Both the position numbers and the translations under genes were made by a program. A DNA stretch of 14,188 nucleotides from Candidatus Dojkabacteria bacterium (GTDB lineage Bacteria; Patescibacteriota; Dojkabacteria; SC72; JAFGCJ01). This document shows positions 1 to 7,398 of this stretch, in pieces; positions within the stretch are counted from its first letter, which is position 1, and the number at the start of each line of letters is the position of its first letter. The notes under the pieces were generated by a model, which made no database searches, had not been told where the DNA came from, and saw only the letters and a program-made list of their open reading frames with translations. The stretch is taken from assembly GCA_028696915.1 (NCBI GenBank), contig JAQVGB010000022.1:1-14188 (forward strand). The letters are read 5' to 3'.

Positions 1-960
1 TACGCGATGTTGCGATCGGTATTTATCGGTGACCGGGAGACATTTGACCGTGTGTGGGAGTGGAAGGTTGAGAACCTGCGGACTCCCGGAGACGCGCTAT
101 TTGGGTGGAGATGGGGGGAACGCTCCGACGGAGTTGAAGGTTTTCTGGAGAACGAAGGAGATAATTCCGCATCGGATGCGGATGTAGATATCGCATTTGC
201 GCTGGTTCTTGCGAGTCGTCGGTGGAAGGATGAAGACTACCTTGACGATGCGGTAGAGATCATTGACGACATCTGGGTCAGGGAAACGATGGTTATTGCC
301 GGGAAACGCTATCTGGTTGCCGGAAATTGGATTAGTAGTGCCGATGCGGTCTATATCAATCCATCGTATTTCGCTCCGTACGCGTGGCGGGTATTTGACG
401 AGGTCGACGGGCGGCACGACTGGGATGGTCTGATCGCTCCGGCCTATGAACTTCTCTCTGAGGTCGGCTATCACCCGCTCGACACGTCTGTCGGGGTTGG
501 TCTTCCTCCGAACTGGGTGGTGATAGATCCAGTCGATGGAACTCTTTCGGCTCCCGAGCGGTCGGGCTTGACGACCGAGTATTCGTTTGATGCGACGAGA
601 GTGCCCCTTCGAATTGCATGGGACTATCAGTGGTTTCAGGATCCTCGTGCACTTCCATACCTGAGAGGGCATTTCTGGAAATTGAAGGAGCAGTTCGATG
701 AAACCAACAAAATTGCTCTTTCCTACAGTCATGACGGAAATGTTGAAGTCGATCTCGAAAATCCGGCGATGTACGCAACGGCACTTGCCGCGTTTCGTCA
801 TTTCGACCGTGATTTCGCAGACCGCATCTACCGGGAGAAGATTGTTGGGATGTATACAGATGGAAACATTTTTAACGAGGATATTCCGTATTATGAACAG
901 AATATTTTATGGTTCGGGGTCGCTTCCTACAGTGATTACCTGACGAATGCACTCGAATGA
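1..960 (+). CDS. GH8 family glycoside hydrolase (endoglucanase/BcsZ-like), 5' partial
   Basis: Probable inverting beta-1,4-glucanase of family GH8, the family of BcsZ, the hydrolase that accompanies bacterial cellulose synthases. The frame is open at the window edge (codons Tyr-Ala before the first ATG at 7). The text YAMLRSVFIGDRETFDRVW matches the segment just after the family's catalytic acid (E-x-Q-x-Y), so the ATG at 7 is internal and the catalytic Glu and signal peptide lie upstream of base 1. Numbering from that ATG, visible marks are ASDADVDIA (55-63), the substrate-site Asp motif; NPSYFAPYAWRVF (118-130); and FDATRVPLRIAWDYQWF (194-210), the conserved DAxRxP block. The stop overlaps the next gene's start (ATGA, 957-960), so the two are probably translationally coupled. 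Family assignment is confident; substrate is inferred from the adjacent synthase. Confidence 0.88.
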   Translation, partial: YAMLRSVFIGDRETFDRVWEWKVENLRTPGDALFGWRWGERSDGVEGFLENEGDNSASDADVDIAFALVLASRRWKDEDYLDDAVEIIDDIWVRETMVIAGKRYLVAGNWISSADAVYINPSYFAPYAWRVFDEVDGRHDWDGLIAPAYELLSEVGYHPLDTSVGVGLPPNWVVIDPVDGTLSAPERSGLTTEYSFDATRVPLRIAWDYQWFQDPRALPYLRGHFWKLKEQFDETNKIALSYSHDGNVEVDLENPAMYATALAAFRHFDRDFADRIYREKIVGMYTDGNIFNEDIPYYEQNILWFGVASYSDYLTNALE

Positions 961-2486
961 AAAAAAACAACAGGGCACAACCAAGGTTGAAGTGGGCTCA
1001 GGTCGACAAGTTTGTCATCCTTTCAAGTGCTGTCATAACGCTCATATATATCACGTGGTGGCTGAATCCTGATAACCCTGACAACATTGTGTTATATGGA
1101 CTTCTATTCATAGGAGAGGTGTTCCACATATTTTTGTTATTTGTTCTGCTGAATACGTTGTGGCCGAGAAAAGATCCTCCGGTCAGCAAGGCGGCAAGTG
1201 TTCCGGATGTGGCTCCGGGCATTGTGACTGAGGACGCAAAACTCCGGCCATTCCCCTCTGTCGATGTCTATATCCCCGTGGCTGGCGAGCCGGTTGATAT
1301 CATCGAAAATACTGTCCGTGCCGCAATGAATATCCGCTATGCGGACTTCAAGGTGTATGTTCTCAACGACGGATATGTAGCTAACAGTGACAACTGGAAA
1401 GATGTCGAGCGGCTTGCCAATGGGCTAGGTGCCGAATGTATCACCCGGACAATTCCGGGCGGAGCGAAGGCGGGAAATATCAACCATGCACTGGATCTGA
1501 CTGATGGCGAGATCATTGTCATACTCGACGCCGATATGGTCGCATATGAGGACCTTCTGGAAAAAGTGATCCCCTACTTCCGGCACGATAACGTCGGGTT
1601 TGTGCAGACTCCTCAATACTACAAAAACTTCGACAAGAACGAAGTCACCCGTGCGGCATGGGAACAGCAGGAATTTTTCTACGGACCGATAATGGTCGGT
1701 AGAAGCAAGACAAATTCTTCGTTTATTTGCGGGACGAATGTCGCCATCAGACGCCGTGCACTGCTGGATGTCGGTGGGGTCAATACCGGAACAATCACCG
1801 AGGACATTCTAACGTCGCTTCACGTTCACCAGAAAGGTTGGAAATCGCACTATCTTCCCGAAGTGTTGACCGAAGGTCTTGCTCCAGAGGATATGCTCTC
1901 ATACTTTAAACAACAGCTGAGGTGGGCGCGGGGCGGACTGGATTTATTTTTCCGATTTAATCCACTCTTTAAGCGGGGGTTGACGTTTGCCCAGCGCATG
2001 GAGTACCTCTCCTCTTCCCTGTACTATGCGAGCGGAATCGTCATTCTCATAGATATCATCATGCCCATCGCCTATCTCCTCATCGGCGCACAGCCGGTAA
2101 GGATTGCAACGACAACGTTTGCTCTGTTTTTTATGCCCTACATTTTCCTGTTGCTGTATATCATGTACCGTGCTTCGGACGGAGCGATAACGTTTCGAGC
2201 GTTTTCATTTTCTTTCTCAAGCTTCACGATCCAGCTTCAGGCGCTATGGTCAATTTTGACAGGCAAGAAAATGGGGTTTGTCGTCACACCCAAAAAAGGC
2301 CAACAAGGACGGTACCTATTCCTGGCATACCCACACCTGCTGTATATCACAGTGTTTGCGTTTGCCGCGTTTTGGGCGGTCTTTAGAGAAGGTCTGACTG
2401 CGGCGGTAGCAATCAATGTCGCGTGGGGACTATTCAATGTGATTTTGTTCATTCCATTCATAAAAGCGGCATACGAGCAGGTGTAA
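957..2486 (+). CDS. BcsA-like processive GT2 glycosyltransferase (cellulose/beta-glucan synthase type)
   Basis: Membrane family-2 glycosyltransferase (509 aa) expected to polymerise a UDP-sugar into a beta-linked glycan and push it across the membrane. Two N-terminal membrane segments (about 19-36 and 45-68) precede the cytosolic catalytic domain. Catalytic marks are all present: Asp of NDGY (137-140), DAD (191-193), FVQTPQ (215-220), TED (281-283, catalytic base) and QQLRW (319-323, the QxxRW acceptor motif). C-terminal membrane helices follow (about 355-376, 385-404, 458-475, 482-503). FVVTPKK (441-447) fits the FxVTxK gating loop of BcsA. The c-di-GMP-binding PilZ domain of proteobacterial BcsA is absent, which explains the short length. 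The start overlaps the GH8 stop and has no Shine-Dalgarno. Cellulose is the best guess for product, but another beta-glucan or mannan cannot be excluded. Confidence 0.9.
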   Translation: MKKNNRAQPRLKWAQVDKFVILSSAVITLIYITWWLNPDNPDNIVLYGLLFIGEVFHIFLLFVLLNTLWPRKDPPVSKAASVPDVAPGIVTEDAKLRPFPSVDVYIPVAGEPVDIIENTVRAAMNIRYADFKVYVLNDGYVANSDNWKDVERLANGLGAECITRTIPGGAKAGNINHALDLTDGEIIVILDADMVAYEDLLEKVIPYFRHDNVGFVQTPQYYKNFDKNEVTRAAWEQQEFFYGPIMVGRSKTNSSFICGTNVAIRRRALLDVGGVNTGTITEDILTSLHVHQKGWKSHYLPEVLTEGLAPEDMLSYFKQQLRWARGGLDLFFRFNPLFKRGLTFAQRMEYLSSSLYYASGIVILIDIIMPIAYLLIGAQPVRIATTTFALFFMPYIFLLLYIMYRASDGAITFRAFSFSFSSFTIQLQALWSILTGKKMGFVVTPKKGQQGRYLFLAYPHLLYITVFAFAAFWAVFREGLTAAVAINVAWGLFNVILFIPFIKAAYEQV

Positions 2487-2527
2487 CCGTTCCGAAAAAT
2501 ACGGCATATTTTTTGAAAAAACGCAAA

Positions 2528-4063
2528 ATGAGAGCCATGAGAATATTGACAATAGTGATCATTTTTGGCGGATTTCTCTATATCGCGCTGTTTTTGCTCC
2601 GCTCTTCAATCAATTTAGAGGGAGCGCAGACGATGTGGATTTCAAGCCGCCCGCTTTCATCAATCGTCACGACCAGCATCGTTCTATCTGACGGTCCGCT
2701 CTACTATATTGTCGCAAACCTCTGGGGTTCCCTGTTCGGGTTCTCCGTTTCATCGCTACGGGTGCTTTCATTAATTTTCTACGGGTTAACGTTACTCACG
2801 CTGTACTCGCTTGCCAGGATGACGAGCAATAAGGCGGTATCATTCATAACGGTCCTCCTGTTTGCGCTCTCGCCGCTTGTGGTACTGTACAGCTCTGCGA
2901 TCGGCATGCATATGATGATGGTCTTTGTGGTGACACTCACGCACCGCTATTTCCTGGAGATGGTCAGAACAAACGCGAAGCTCGGAAAAGTGGGGTATAT
3001 CCTGAGCCTGACCGCAGGATTATATACGCACTACCTATTCGGACTGGTCGCACTGAGCCAGATCGTGTATCTGGGATTCAAGGCATTTGCGGACTATCGT
3101 TCCGGACGCATGAATACTCGGAAAACTGGTGGTGAGCTGGTCCAGGCGCAAATCTCCGGAAAGCGTGATGCTCAGGGGTTATGGCGGTACCTGTTTGTGT
3201 ATCAGACGATTCTGGTCCTGTTGAGCCCTCTTTTGATCCTTGCCTACCGGCTCGGCGGGTTTCCGTTCCCGCTGATCGCTGACGCAAGCTATCCAGAGTT
3301 CATGCAAATACTATCGAGTTTCTTTGTGGGGTTCCCACGCTCGATCCCTGACGCGTTCCTTGTTTCGTTCTGGCCGCTTCTCGGGATCCTTGTGTTTTTC
3401 GTCTTCGCAAGTGGCAGACGTCTTGAGATGAGTCAGATCGGGTATTTTTTGCTGGTAACCGTATTCCCGCTTGCTGTCGCGTTCGGCCTGTCGTTTATGT
3501 TCCCGCTCTTCTCACTGAGGTATTTGATTTTCATAGCGCCGTCATTTTTCATTTTGCTCGCCATGAGCCTTTTCAGAGGCTCGGTATCACTGTCGTTTTC
3601 TCTTACGCCGCTGGTTCTTCTTGTCATGTTCGTATTCCTTGCTATCCAGGTGCAGGTCCGTGCAGATCCGGTCGATGCAGGATATTCAGGTGTGGCGTCA
3701 TTTGTCGCTGAACGCGCACTGATATCCGATGTGATTGCGGTCAGCCCGCCGGTTGCCGTCTTTCCGGTTGAGTTTTATTACAGCGGCCCCTCTGACGTCG
3801 TGACCATCCCGAATTGGAACTATGCAAACCCTGACTCAGTCCCTCGGTACCGTGAAATTCACTTAGAGGAACAACTAAGCATTCTTGATAACGAATATCA
3901 ATACCTATACCTGATAACGACTGATTCACCGGCCTATACGGCGACTGTTCGCTCTGTCCTCGAGCGGCGGTATGAGACAATCGGCTCACGCCATTTCAGC
4001 CCAGATATAACTCTCACGGTGTTCCGGTTCCAGTACGACGGGTCGAAAACGGTGGAGCTGTAA
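2528..4063 (+). CDS. GT-C fold membrane glycosyltransferase (GT39/ArnT-PMT-like)
   Basis: Polytopic protein of about 511 aa resembling the ArnT/PMT group, which transfers sugars from a polyprenyl-phosphate donor on the outer face of the membrane. Support comes from the first helix (about 6-25), the loop INLEGAQTMW with an acidic residue (E31) where the family has its catalytic Asp/Glu, the SDGPLYYIVANLW segment (54-66, cf. 'PPLYY...LW'), some nine to ten hydrophobic helices, FSLRYLIFIAPS (328-339), and a soluble C-terminal tail of about 130 residues after position 376. The start is uncertain: ATG 2528, ATG 2537 and TTG 2513 are all in frame and none has a Shine-Dalgarno. A longer reading from 2423 would overlap the GT2 gene by 64 bases and is unlikely. 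Third in the cluster, 41 bases after the synthase; perhaps it decorates or primes the polymer. Substrate unknown. Confidence 0.75.
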   Translation: MRAMRILTIVIIFGGFLYIALFLLRSSINLEGAQTMWISSRPLSSIVTTSIVLSDGPLYYIVANLWGSLFGFSVSSLRVLSLIFYGLTLLTLYSLARMTSNKAVSFITVLLFALSPLVVLYSSAIGMHMMMVFVVTLTHRYFLEMVRTNAKLGKVGYILSLTAGLYTHYLFGLVALSQIVYLGFKAFADYRSGRMNTRKTGGELVQAQISGKRDAQGLWRYLFVYQTILVLLSPLLILAYRLGGFPFPLIADASYPEFMQILSSFFVGFPRSIPDAFLVSFWPLLGILVFFVFASGRRLEMSQIGYFLLVTVFPLAVAFGLSFMFPLFSLRYLIFIAPSFFILLAMSLFRGSVSLSFSLTPLVLLVMFVFLAIQVQVRADPVDAGYSGVASFVAERALISDVIAVSPPVAVFPVEFYYSGPSDVVTIPNWNYANPDSVPRYREIHLEEQLSILDNEYQYLYLITTDSPAYTATVRSVLERRYETIGSRHFSPDITLTVFRFQYDGSKTVEL

Positions 4064-4120
4064 TGGTGGAAGGTCATAGCAGTGTCGGAAATGTGGCTGG
4101 TCCCGAAGGGGCTTGATATG

Positions 4121-4153
4121 AAAAGACCTCCCGTTAGATTCGGGAGGTCTTTT
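4121..4153. terminator. Bidirectional Rho-independent terminator
   Basis: A perfect 13-bp stem (AAAAGACCTCCCG, 4121-4133, with its complement at 4141-4153) encloses a 7-base loop and ends in a T run on both strands. It lies between two convergent genes, the GT-C gene ending at 4063 and the GH5 gene ending at 4186, and should stop transcription from both sides. Confidence 0.93.
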
Positions 4154-4185
4154 TCTCAAGGCAACGTCTGCCCTACCCAATCATT

Positions 4186-5874
4186 TTAACGGGATGTGCA
4201 GGCTGAATGGTATGCGCCGATTGCTGATACTTTATTCTGCCACACACTTGACCAGTCATCCTGCAGAATTCCACCGGTGTCACCTGAGTTAGGATTGAAG
4301 CTCCAGTAGAATGAGTTGCAGATGCCCTTGGATGTGAAGTACGACATCAATGCCTGCTGTAGGACTGGGTCCATCGGATTTCCACCTGCGTTGCCGAACT
4401 TGCCGCCCCACTCTCCCGGGATGATGGTATAGGCTGGGTTATTCGTCAGGTATCCGAAGTGCGTTTCCCAGACCCCTGCCATATTTGAGGGGAAGGACGA
4501 ATCATAGAAGTATGGCTGACTGTACACATCCGGTCCGTACATGTGCGGAGAGAGCACCAGCTTGTTTGCAGGGATCGCAGAAGTCGAGATTGGCGTACAC
4601 TTGACCGGCTCGAGATTATTTCCCCATCCATGCGGGATAGAGCTCGAACAGCTTGGATTCTCCCCGATACCTTCCACGAACACGAGGATATTTGGGTTTG
4701 CGGCAAGCACTTGTTTTCCTGCCCGCTCGGCCGCAAGGTTCCAGTCCGTTGCGGTGTTACCTGTTCCCCATGTCGCCGCGCCATGCGGCTCGTTCTTGAG
4801 GTCGATACCGATGACGTTTCCGGCTGTGCGGTAGCGGGTAGCAAGGGATACCAGATCAGCAATCCATTGCTGTTCGCTATACCACGGGGTGTACCAAAGC
4901 TCGGAAATCGCGTTGTTATCAGGCCGATGATGGTCGAGAAGGACATACAGACCCTGCTGCCCCATTTCGCTGATGATCTCGTCGAGCACCTGAATGCTAT
5001 TTTTCCCCGTGAGCTCGGGGTTCACGGTGTAGTCGATCCCATTGACGGCAGAGCCGTTTATCGAGGCCGGATTGACCGGAAGCCTGACTGCGTTGAACCC
5101 AAGGTTTTTAATCTGGCTGATCATGTCTTTATAGCTTCTCGACCAGAGTCCGTGTGGGGCAAGCGTGTCGGTTTCTGACCCGAACCAGTTAATCCCTCGA
5201 AGCGTGATAACGTTTCCATCGCGGTAGATCTTGTTCGCGCCCGCCGTGTATCCACTCTGTCCTATGTTTGACGGTGGATCCGATGGTTCTATCGGTTTTG
5301 CTGGAGACGAGGATGCACTGCGAGGCTTCAGGGAAATCGAATCGACGAATATCGGTGCCTGTCCGGTGCCGCTTCCATCCTGGAGTGCGATACCCTTGAG
5401 CAGTCCCGTTCCCAGATCGGAAACCGGAATACTGAACGTCGAATACCCTGACGTTTTAATTTCACCACCGTATCCTTGCAACGCAAGACTCTTTGCTACC
5501 TGATCGAACTCGTTATATACAAGCAGGGTCAGGTTCGTTGAAGGCGCTGTCGCCTGGACCGAAACGTCCAGTGCTGAAAAGTCGGACATGTTCAGTTGGG
5601 TATGGCGGTGGAAGTACAAACCTCCCCAGGGGGACAGCTTCACCCAGATCGATCTGTTCCCGGATTTGACCGGTGCAGGGTTGTCCAGGTTGCGGCTTGC
5701 GTTCCAGGACCAGTCTGTCCACTGGCTACCAAGCGCATCTTCATATATGATTTCTTCATGTTCTGCGGTGACCGGAGAAACGAGCGCGGATAACCCCGCC
5801 CCCGTGCTTGCTGTCAGTAAGATAGCCATGACTCCGGATGCAATTTTCGCCGTGATCTTCCTTCCTGTTTTCAT
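4186..5874 (-). CDS. Secreted GH5 endoglucanase (cellulase) with N-terminal carbohydrate-binding-like domain
   Basis: Retaining beta-1,4-glucanase, 562 aa, exported. Residues 1-37 form a Sec signal peptide (basic KTGRK, hydrophobic core, predicted cut after VTA). Residues 41-182 form a beta-rich domain (QWTDWSW 51-57, WGGLYFH 83-89, FVDSISL 176-182) resembling a carbohydrate-binding jelly roll; I cannot assign a CBM family. A Ser/Pro-rich linker (186-203) leads to the GH5 domain (about 207-560). Catalytic marks: VRLP (263-266), LDHH (313-316), acid/base E362 in LKNEPHG, HMYG (444-447), nucleophile E488 in IPGEWGG, and W524. The ATW(G)xG...DWxxAAERAG stretch recalls GH5 subfamily 1 bacterial cellulases. 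Four Cys (C409, C426, C519, C559) may form disulfides. It has its own promoter and faces the glucan-synthase cluster. No Shine-Dalgarno is visible before the ATG. Confidence 0.93.
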   Translation of the reverse strand: MKTGRKITAKIASGVMAILLTASTGAGLSALVSPVTAEHEEIIYEDALGSQWTDWSWNASRNLDNPAPVKSGNRSIWVKLSPWGGLYFHRHTQLNMSDFSALDVSVQATAPSTNLTLLVYNEFDQVAKSLALQGYGGEIKTSGYSTFSIPVSDLGTGLLKGIALQDGSGTGQAPIFVDSISLKPRSASSSPAKPIEPSDPPSNIGQSGYTAGANKIYRDGNVITLRGINWFGSETDTLAPHGLWSRSYKDMISQIKNLGFNAVRLPVNPASINGSAVNGIDYTVNPELTGKNSIQVLDEIISEMGQQGLYVLLDHHRPDNNAISELWYTPWYSEQQWIADLVSLATRYRTAGNVIGIDLKNEPHGAATWGTGNTATDWNLAAERAGKQVLAANPNILVFVEGIGENPSCSSSIPHGWGNNLEPVKCTPISTSAIPANKLVLSPHMYGPDVYSQPYFYDSSFPSNMAGVWETHFGYLTNNPAYTIIPGEWGGKFGNAGGNPMDPVLQQALMSYFTSKGICNSFYWSFNPNSGDTGGILQDDWSSVWQNKVSAIGAYHSACTSR

Positions 5875-5916
5875 ATTGTTTTGTTTTGAATTTAAACAAA
5901 TGAAACCAAAAGGTCG

Positions 5917-5945
5917 ATTCTAGAAGGAGCTCAAAAGATCGTCAA
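5917..5945 (-). promoter_or_regulatory. Predicted promoter of the GH5 cellulase gene
   Basis: On the minus strand, TTGACG (5945-5940) is separated by 17 bases from TAGAAT (5922-5917), each 5/6 to the sigma-70 consensus. Transcription would start near 5910, giving a leader of about 36 bases that is rich in A and T and has no Shine-Dalgarno. The -35 box overlaps the first copy of the direct repeat that starts at 5941. Confidence 0.65.
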
Positions 5946-6104
5946 ATTAATATTTTTGAATGTTACGGAGTGAGAGCCGTTTTCATGAAGATGAACAATT
6001 CTTTTCAACTCGGCTACGATCATGAAACACTCATGAAAACGTTCAAAAAAACAAATCCAGTCAAATTACACTAGAGGTTGCCGGGGTGAAGGCGGTTTCA
6101 TTAA
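5941..6104. repeat. Intergenic repeat cluster: imperfect direct repeat plus inverted repeat
   Basis: The divergent intergenic region (5875-6294, no gene seen) contains structured DNA. Copy A (5941-5989) and copy B (6060-6104) both begin with GTCAAATTA and later share the pattern TT(A/G)C..GG(A/G)GTGA..GC.GTTT..CAT.AA, about 20 of 28 aligned bases. An 11-bp perfect inverted repeat, CGTTTTCATGA (5978-5988) against TCATGAAAACG (6031-6041), brackets a further TCATGAA at 6020-6026. The layout suggests a regulator-binding region shared by the cellulase and antiporter promoters, but no specific regulator is identifiable. Confidence 0.55.
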
Positions 6105-6258
6105 AAACGTCCGTCCATAAGCCTGCTTCATTTTGATCACGACCTCAGGCAAAAAAATGCAGAAACCTCGGGTTTTTATAGTATTTTGGGGGGTATGTCG
6201 ACTATGTTCTTGTGCGGTCAAGCGGTACTCTTGCGCTGGAGTGCAACGTGATCACCGG

Positions 6259-6287
6259 TTGCCACCTTCAAGGATTTTTTGTAGAGT
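6259..6287 (+). promoter_or_regulatory. Predicted promoter of the antiporter gene (leaderless arrangement)
   Basis: TTGCCA (6259-6264, 5/6 to consensus), a 17-base spacer, then TAGAGT (6282-6287, 4/6). Seven bases separate the hexamer from the ATG at 6295, so the transcript would begin at or next to the start codon. Confidence 0.5.
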
Positions 6288-6294
6288 GGAGCAC

Positions 6295-7236
6295 ATGACA
6301 GCGTTACTGACGTTTATTGGTGCGGGTGTGTGTCTGGTGCTTTCGAGCAACCTTCTGGTCCGGTCCCTGACGCGTCTCAGTCGTCTCATCCGTCTCAGTG
6401 AGTTTGCGATAAGTTTCATCCTCGTCGCATTTGCGACCTCTCTGCCTGAACTCATGGTTGCGATTTCATCTGCGGCGAAGGGTTCGTCTTCATTGGCGCT
6501 CGGGCTTGCGATTGGTTCGAACATCGTTGATCTGAGCCTGATCCTTGGCATCACGATCGTCGTAGCGGGAAAGATTGGCGTCAAGACCATTCTTGAGAAG
6601 ATGGATACCGTGTATATGACTGTTATTGCGGTGTTAGTACTGCTTTTATGCGGCGATGGAGAGGTGTCGAGGGCGGACGGGATGATCCTCCTGCTCGGGT
6701 ATGGTCTGTACCTTTGGAACCTGTTTCACGGGCGGCGCTTCAGTAGTCAGACAGACACCAGGATGCAGGCAAAAAAGTCGCTTCTGCAGTTGATGCTTTT
6801 TCTCTTCAGTATCGTCGGGCTTCTCATCAGTGCTGAAACGCTCGTCCATAGCACTGGTCAATTGGCGGTTTCGTTGAATGTTCCGCTCGTCCTGATAGGA
6901 TTTATTCTTGTAGCCTTCGGGACGTCGCTTCCTGAGCTTGCGTTTGAGCTGAGGGCGATCAGGAGAAATCACAAAAGTCTTGCACTTGGAGACCTTATCG
7001 GGAGTGTTGTTACGAATTTCGCTTTGGTTATAGGAATTTCATCTATCATTTCGCCGATCTCGATTTCGAGTGTCCTGATTCTGAGGAGCAGTATGGTATT
7101 TCTGGTCATCGTTGTGGTGTTGTTCAATGTGTTTATGTACTCAAGGAAACAATTGTCACGGAATGAAGGAATTGTGTTGATTACGGTGTACTTCTGCTAC
7201 CTAGCTGCACAGTTTATCATCGAACGAATGTCATGA
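6295..7236 (+). CDS. Calcium/sodium antiporter, CaCA family (YrbG-like)
   Basis: Inner-membrane cation exchanger of 313 aa, the usual size for the YrbG/NCX_Mj group, with about ten helices in two inverted halves. Alpha-1 repeat: ATSLPELMVAI (47-57) and GSNIVDLSLILG (74-85). Alpha-2 repeat: GTSLPELAFEL (209-219) and GSVVTNFALVIG (236-247). The TSLPE glutamates E52 and E214 are the ion-binding acids. Four residues after the GS serine, this protein has Asp79 in alpha-1 and Asn241 in alpha-2, the reverse of the Asn81/Asp240 arrangement known for NCX_Mj. The start at 6295 is chosen because the family begins with a helix (MTALLTFIGAG) and because a promoter sits just upstream. In-frame sequence back to 6133 is Cys/Arg-rich and not membrane-like; a GTG at 6286 is an alternative. 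Not part of an obvious operon. Confidence 0.9.
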   Translation: MTALLTFIGAGVCLVLSSNLLVRSLTRLSRLIRLSEFAISFILVAFATSLPELMVAISSAAKGSSSLALGLAIGSNIVDLSLILGITIVVAGKIGVKTILEKMDTVYMTVIAVLVLLLCGDGEVSRADGMILLLGYGLYLWNLFHGRRFSSQTDTRMQAKKSLLQLMLFLFSIVGLLISAETLVHSTGQLAVSLNVPLVLIGFILVAFGTSLPELAFELRAIRRNHKSLALGDLIGSVVTNFALVIGISSIISPISISSVLILRSSMVFLVIVVVLFNVFMYSRKQLSRNEGIVLITVYFCYLAAQFIIERMS

Positions 7237-7239
7237 TGC

Positions 7240-7274
7240 ATCCGGGTATCTGAGCGTCTGAATACCTATCGGAT
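7240..7274 (+). other. Possible stem-loop after the antiporter gene
   Basis: ATCCGGGTAT (7240-7249) pairs with ATACC (7262-7266) and CGGAT (7270-7274), ten base pairs with a three-base bulge and a 12-base loop, starting three bases after the stop codon. No T run follows, so it may be a weak terminator, a 3' end stabiliser, or chance. Confidence 0.3.
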
Positions 7275-7361
7275 AATCATTGTGTGGTGATATTTCGTTA
7301 AACAACGGAGGTCTCACCTTCGAAAGTCTTTTGTTTCCGATTCAGACCGTGCGCCGTACGT

Positions 7362-7391
7362 CTGTCAATTACCGCGTGGAAATGATATAAT
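7362..7391 (+). promoter_or_regulatory. Predicted promoter of the tyrosine-repeat gene (leaderless arrangement)
   Basis: A perfect TATAAT (7386-7391) is preceded at 18 bases by CTGTCA (7362-7367, 4/6 to consensus). Exactly seven bases separate TATAAT from the ATG at 7399, so transcription is predicted to start at about the first base of the coding region. Confidence 0.6.
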
Positions 7392-7398
7392 ATAGGGT

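Noticed and set aside
97..801. A 234-codon minus-strand open frame opposite the GH8 gene.
   Set aside because: It is a shadow of the GH8 frame; the composition is Arg/Ile/Pro-rich with no domain, while the GH8 motifs are clear on the other strand.
2423..2527. Upstream in-frame extension of the GT-C gene.
   Set aside because: It overlaps the end of the GT2 gene and adds a polar stretch before the natural basic residues and first membrane helix.
4543..5178. A 211-codon plus-strand open frame opposite the cellulase gene.
   Set aside because: It is antisense to the catalytic core of GH5, whose motifs are intact, and it has no recognisable domain.
6163..6175. AAACC-TCG-GGTTT mini-hairpin followed by T as a terminator or attenuator.
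   Set aside because: Only five pairs with a three-base loop and a very short T run, in an AT-rich context; likely chance.
6133..6294. Upstream in-frame extension of the antiporter.
   Set aside because: The added 54 residues are Cys- and Arg-rich and unlike the family, and the predicted promoter lies inside this stretch just before the ATG at 6295.
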